64,000 bases of DNA from Phycisphaerae bacterium (GTDB taxonomy: Bacteria; Planctomycetota; Phycisphaerae; Sedimentisphaerales; Anaerobacaceae), in assembly GCA_012744475.1 (NCBI GenBank), contig JAAYBV010000041.1:1-64000 (forward strand), written 5' to 3'. Positions 61,357-64,000 of this stretch are shown here, piece by piece (position 1 is the first letter of the stretch; every line of letters begins with the position of its first letter). Both the position numbers and the translations under genes were made by a program. The notes beneath the pieces are model-generated. The model ran no database searches, was not told the origin of the DNA, and was given only the letters and a program-made list of their open reading frames with translations.

Positions 61357-61770
61357 TCACTGGCTCCCGTGGCCCTTCAGAATGGCCTGGATCTTGGACA
61401 TGAGCTGCGCGAAATCAAACGGCTTGGTCACGTAGTCCGACACCCCATGTGCCGAGGCGGCCGCAATGTCCTGTGCCGCACACCGAGCCGTCAGCATGAT
61501 CACCGGAATGTGCTTCAGGGCGGGATCGGCCCGCAATTCCTCAAGCATCTCGTGCCCGTTCATCAGGGGCATGTTCGTATCGAGAAGGATCAGATCCGGC
61601 TTCTCTGCCGCGGCCCGCTCCAGACCTTCCCGCCCATTGGAGGCCGTGAACGTCTGAAAATCGGCGAATTTCAGGCGGTATTCGACCGTGCTGACCAGAT
61701 CGGGCTCATCATCCACGATCAGGATCTTCATCTGCGACGTCTGCTTCTTGGCTTTGAACAGTCCTAACAC
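61357..61770 (-). CDS. Single-domain response regulator
   Basis: 137 residues from a GTG eight bases after AAAGGAG. Receiver motifs are ILIVDDEPDLVSTVEYRL, D64 in LILLDTNMPLMNG, VIMLTARC and DYVTKPFDF. There is no output domain, so it acts as a phosphorelay or protein-protein regulator (CheY/Spo0F type). It is co-directional with the downstream hybrid kinase at 58931 and sits just after the pilus/secretion genes. Genes of this type often steer pilus motility, which is inference here. Confidence 0.9.
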   Translation of the reverse strand: MLGLFKAKKQTSQMKILIVDDEPDLVSTVEYRLKFADFQTFTASNGREGLERAAAEKPDLILLDTNMPLMNGHEMLEELRADPALKHIPVIMLTARCAAQDIAAASAHGVSDYVTKPFDFAQLMSKIQAILKGHGSQ

Positions 61771-61836
61771 GTTCGTGTCTCCTTTCATCAGGCGCGGCAG
61801 GAGGGTTTTGAGTCGCCCGTGCCACGTACGTTGTGT

Positions 61837-63156
61837 CTACTTGGTTCCTGTGTGGGTTTCAGTCTCCGATCCCGGACGCTCCGAGGTCGCACTCGACGAC
61901 GGTTCGGACACGTCGCTGCGCTCGGCCCGGCTCGGGTCGCCTTCCGACAGCAGAGACGCTCCGCGGAGGGCCTCATATCGTGCCGCGACAGAACTGGGCA
62001 ACGGCTCGCCATTGTGGATGTGCGGCGACAGCAGCACGACCAGCTCGGATCGGTTCGTGACCATTCTGCGACTCTTGAAGAAATAGCCGATCAACGGCAG
62101 ATCTCCGAGCAGCGGGACCTGGCTGACTTCCTCCGTCTTTTCCTGACGGCGGAGCCCGCCCATGACCACAATCTGCCCGTCGTCGAGCAACAACGAGGTG
62201 TTGGCTCTCCGCGTGTCCACCACGGGCACACCCTGATCGCTCGCGCCCGTGCGGACGTTCTGCTCGGCCGTTACCGTTACGAGAATACTGTTCCCATCGG
62301 TGACGGTTGCGGTCACCTGGAGCGTAACGCCCACATCCTTGAACTGCGTCGTGCTCAGCGCTTCCTGCCCGCCCGTGGCGGAATCGATCAGCTCCTTGTA
62401 CGGGATCTCCTCGACGGCCTGAATGGTCGCCGACTGTCCGCTGACCACCAGCGTGCTGGGGCTCGCCAGGATGTCCACATCCCTCTTCTGCTGAAGGACA
62501 TGGAGCACATGCCGGATCGTTCCGCTGATCACGCTGAAGTCCCCGCCAAGCCCGACGGTGTTGAAGGCTGTGGCGTTGCCGATCGTTTCAGCGTCTTCGA
62601 CCGTGGAGCGGAGCCGCGAGCTGCTGACGTTTTGCCGGTAGATCACATCATATCGGTTGTCGCTCAGGAGATCCCAGTTGATCCCGATTTCCGTATCGTT
62701 CTTGAGTTGGACGTCGAGGATCACCACCTCCACCATCACCTGCGGCGGAATACGATCCGCCTTCTTGACTTCCGCCAGAATCTTCGCCAGATTCTCGGGC
62801 GTGTCGCAGATGACCACGGAGTTGTTCTGTTTGTTGACCGCCACCATGCCAAACGATGTCACCATCTTGTCCAGCACGGTCTTGAGACTCGTGGCATCGA
62901 GGAACTTCAGCACGACGGTCTCCAGCAGAAGATCAGGGTTCTCCTCCGGCGCTTCCTGCGGTTCTGCTTCTGGCGGTTTGGCCTCCACAGAGACCGGTAC
63001 GGGGCGGACGGCCTCGATTGCAGAAAAGGGGTTCTCCCGCCCGATGGCATCGCCGCTGCCGTTCGACTGCGCGGCGCGGCTTTCCGGCGGTCCCAGGATC
63101 ACCCACGGAAGCAACAGACCTATCCCAAAACCAACGACCCATCTGGAGTTACTCAT
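61837..63156 (-). CDS. Secretin family protein (pilus / type II secretion channel)
   Basis: 439 residues with an N-terminal signal (GFGIGLLLPWVILGPPESRA). A short secretin N1 domain follows (VLKFLDATSLKTVLDKMVTS, NNSVVICDTPENLAKILAEV), then the secretin channel domain ending in VPLLGDLPLIGYFFKSR and ELVVLLSPHI, the PilQ/GspD signature. It has only one N-domain, so it is shorter than classical GspD/PilQ, and its C-terminal tail is Ser/Glu-rich. It overlaps the PilO-like gene by 8 nt, so it belongs to the same operon. Confidence 0.85.
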   Translation of the reverse strand: MSNSRWVVGFGIGLLLPWVILGPPESRAAQSNGSGDAIGRENPFSAIEAVRPVPVSVEAKPPEAEPQEAPEENPDLLLETVVLKFLDATSLKTVLDKMVTSFGMVAVNKQNNSVVICDTPENLAKILAEVKKADRIPPQVMVEVVILDVQLKNDTEIGINWDLLSDNRYDVIYRQNVSSSRLRSTVEDAETIGNATAFNTVGLGGDFSVISGTIRHVLHVLQQKRDVDILASPSTLVVSGQSATIQAVEEIPYKELIDSATGGQEALSTTQFKDVGVTLQVTATVTDGNSILVTVTAEQNVRTGASDQGVPVVDTRRANTSLLLDDGQIVVMGGLRRQEKTEEVSQVPLLGDLPLIGYFFKSRRMVTNRSELVVLLSPHIHNGEPLPSSVAARYEALRGASLLSEGDPSRAERSDVSEPSSSATSERPGSETETHTGTK

Positions 63157-63790
63157 CGTGTTCCATCTCTTTCGCAGTGGTCATGTAGATCGTGATCACA
63201 AGCTCACAGGCGACATTCTCCGTATCTGCCGCCAGCGAGGTCATCTGGCACCGGTCAATCCAGACCTTCTTTTTGCGGGACTGAAGGATTCCAATAAGCC
63301 GGACCACGCTTTGGTAGGGGCCATAGACCGTAATCAGCGCCCCCCTGGCGAGGAGCGACGTCACCGGCAACCGTGTCTCGGAATCTTCAGATTCCGCGCC
63401 CGACGGCACTTCGCGTGTCTTCAATCTCTCTGCCTGGAGGTAGCTCAGCGATATGAGACGGCAGCCCGCCTCGTTGCACGGCTCCTGCAAGTTGCGCAGG
63501 AAGTCCTCCGCGTCGCTCACATCGAACGTCACCTGCGACCACGCGGAACGCTGCGCCAGCAGTCGCTCCAATTCCTCGCGCTTCTGCCGGACCTTGTCAT
63601 TCACAACCGTACTGGTCTCGTTCCGCCGGCCGGCGGCCCGCTCATAACGTTGCGATGCGACCAGCAGGGTCACGTGAGGGTGAACGACCCAGTTATAGAT
63701 GCCGACGATGCCGATCAGGAGCAGGGCTCCGATGGCGGCTCGTTCATGCCTTCGTGTGAGCGTATTGAGGTTCACGATCTGCATCTTCAC
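63149..63790 (-). CDS. PilO/GspM-like inner membrane protein
   Basis: 213 residues. An N-terminal cytosolic tip, one membrane span (AAIGALLLIGIVGIYNWVVH), a coiled-coil stretch (VVNDKVRQKREELERLLAQR) and a periplasmic ferredoxin-like domain (RGALITVYGPYQSVVRLIGI), the layout of PilO/GspM. It sits between the PilN-like and secretin genes, the usual pilN-pilO-pilQ order. A GTG start overlaps the upstream stop (GTGA); an ATG two codons later is equally possible. Confidence 0.78.
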   Translation of the reverse strand: MKMQIVNLNTLTRRHERAAIGALLLIGIVGIYNWVVHPHVTLLVASQRYERAAGRRNETSTVVNDKVRQKREELERLLAQRSAWSQVTFDVSDAEDFLRNLQEPCNEAGCRLISLSYLQAERLKTREVPSGAESEDSETRLPVTSLLARGALITVYGPYQSVVRLIGILQSRKKKVWIDRCQMTSLAADTENVACELVITIYMTTAKEMEHDE

Positions 63791-64000
63791 CGTATCTCTC
63801 CCGGGGCCAGGGTACAGGTGATCGCGTACCGAATGGCTCCGTCTCTACCCTGGATGCGCCTGGCTTCGAGCAATTCTGCCCGCGCGATGCTGTCCGAACG
63901 GTTCAACATCGAAACCAGTGTGGCTACGTCCTCATTGGATTCGCACACCCCCTCCACCTGCAGGATGGATGTGCCGTCCACCGTCAACTCGGTCAACTGC
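63787..64000 (-). CDS. PilN-like protein, partial (continues past window end)
   Basis: Only the C-terminal 70 residues are in the window. The strand order LTVDGTSILQVEGVCESNED, VATLVSMLNRSD and RYAITCTLAPGEIR resembles the periplasmic end of PilN/GspL-type pilus assembly proteins. It overlaps the PilO-like gene as GTGA. Confidence 0.6.
   Translation of the reverse strand, partial: QLTELTVDGTSILQVEGVCESNEDVATLVSMLNRSDSIARAELLEARRIQGRDGAIRYAITCTLAPGEIR

Noticed and set aside
1-64000. tRNA, rRNA, transposase and phage genes
   Set aside because: Reading both strands of the intergenic gaps gave no cloverleaf with a T-loop GTTCGA core, no rRNA segments and no transposase or integrase motifs.

Overview
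The window reads as one contiguous, GC-rich chromosomal piece of a Planctomycetota bacterium, most likely class Phycisphaerae (Sedimentisphaerales-like). That placement is inference from content: large secreted LamG / thrombospondin-type-3 proteins, a sulfatase-fold protein, Tat-exported Gfo/Idh/MocA oxidoreductases, PQQ-propeller and DUF5107-TPR proteins, an ECF sigma factor with a membrane tail, and an indolepyruvate oxidoreductase cluster typical of anaerobes. I see no rRNA, tRNA, CRISPR array, transposase or phage gene.

Layout. 1-480 is non-coding with a striking nested inverted-repeat element. 0.48-19.4 kb is a polysaccharide/surface region: a catalytically degenerate sulfatase, a 21-residue membrane peptide candidate, a LamG protein, an oxidoreductase, a DUF5060 glycoside hydrolase, an OmpV-like protein, a PQQ propeller, a TPR/DUF5107 protein, a giant LamG-TSP3 protein and a membrane-tailed sigma factor. 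20.0-25.9 kb holds a tandem pair of LamG paralogues; the second is broken by an in-frame TGA directly after its signal peptide. The three LamG genes of this family have 340-400 nt leaders with near-consensus promoters, strong Shine-Dalgarno-like cores and short upstream ORFs.

26-40 kb is housekeeping: a TsaC-YwlE fusion with rpiB, an acyltransferase, a coiled-coil lipoprotein, accA, tyrA-purL-purQ, a GH42/35-type hydrolase, folM-folB-folK and truB. 39.8-45.4 kb is a six-gene operon, iorA-iorB-paaK-ACT-paaK-ACT, for oxidative decarboxylation or activation of aryl acids; its IorA lacks the usual C-terminal ferredoxin domain. 45.5-53.7 kb carries an AlgE-like porin, an amidohydrolase, a hotdog thioesterase, mutY, an SGNH lipoprotein, a sialidase-like protein and a Fn3/CBM-like secreted protein. 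54-55.6 kb is a translationally coupled ECF sigma / small membrane protein / Metal_resist-type sensor module. 56-64 kb is a sensory block (two response regulators and two PAS histidine kinases) downstream of a pilus/type II secretion cluster (PilN-like, PilO-like, secretin) that runs off the window end.

Themes. Surface carbohydrate handling dominates the accessory parts. Several genes (tsaC-ywlE, truB, iorA, the 55.6 kb sigma factor) have a -10 hexamer only 7-8 nt before the start codon and no Shine-Dalgarno, suggesting leaderless transcripts. The most unusual items are the pseudo-sulfatase, the LamG leader cassettes with the TGA-interrupted copy, the ferredoxin-less IorA and the nested inverted repeat at 171-320. 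All calls come from reading the sequence; no database search was run.
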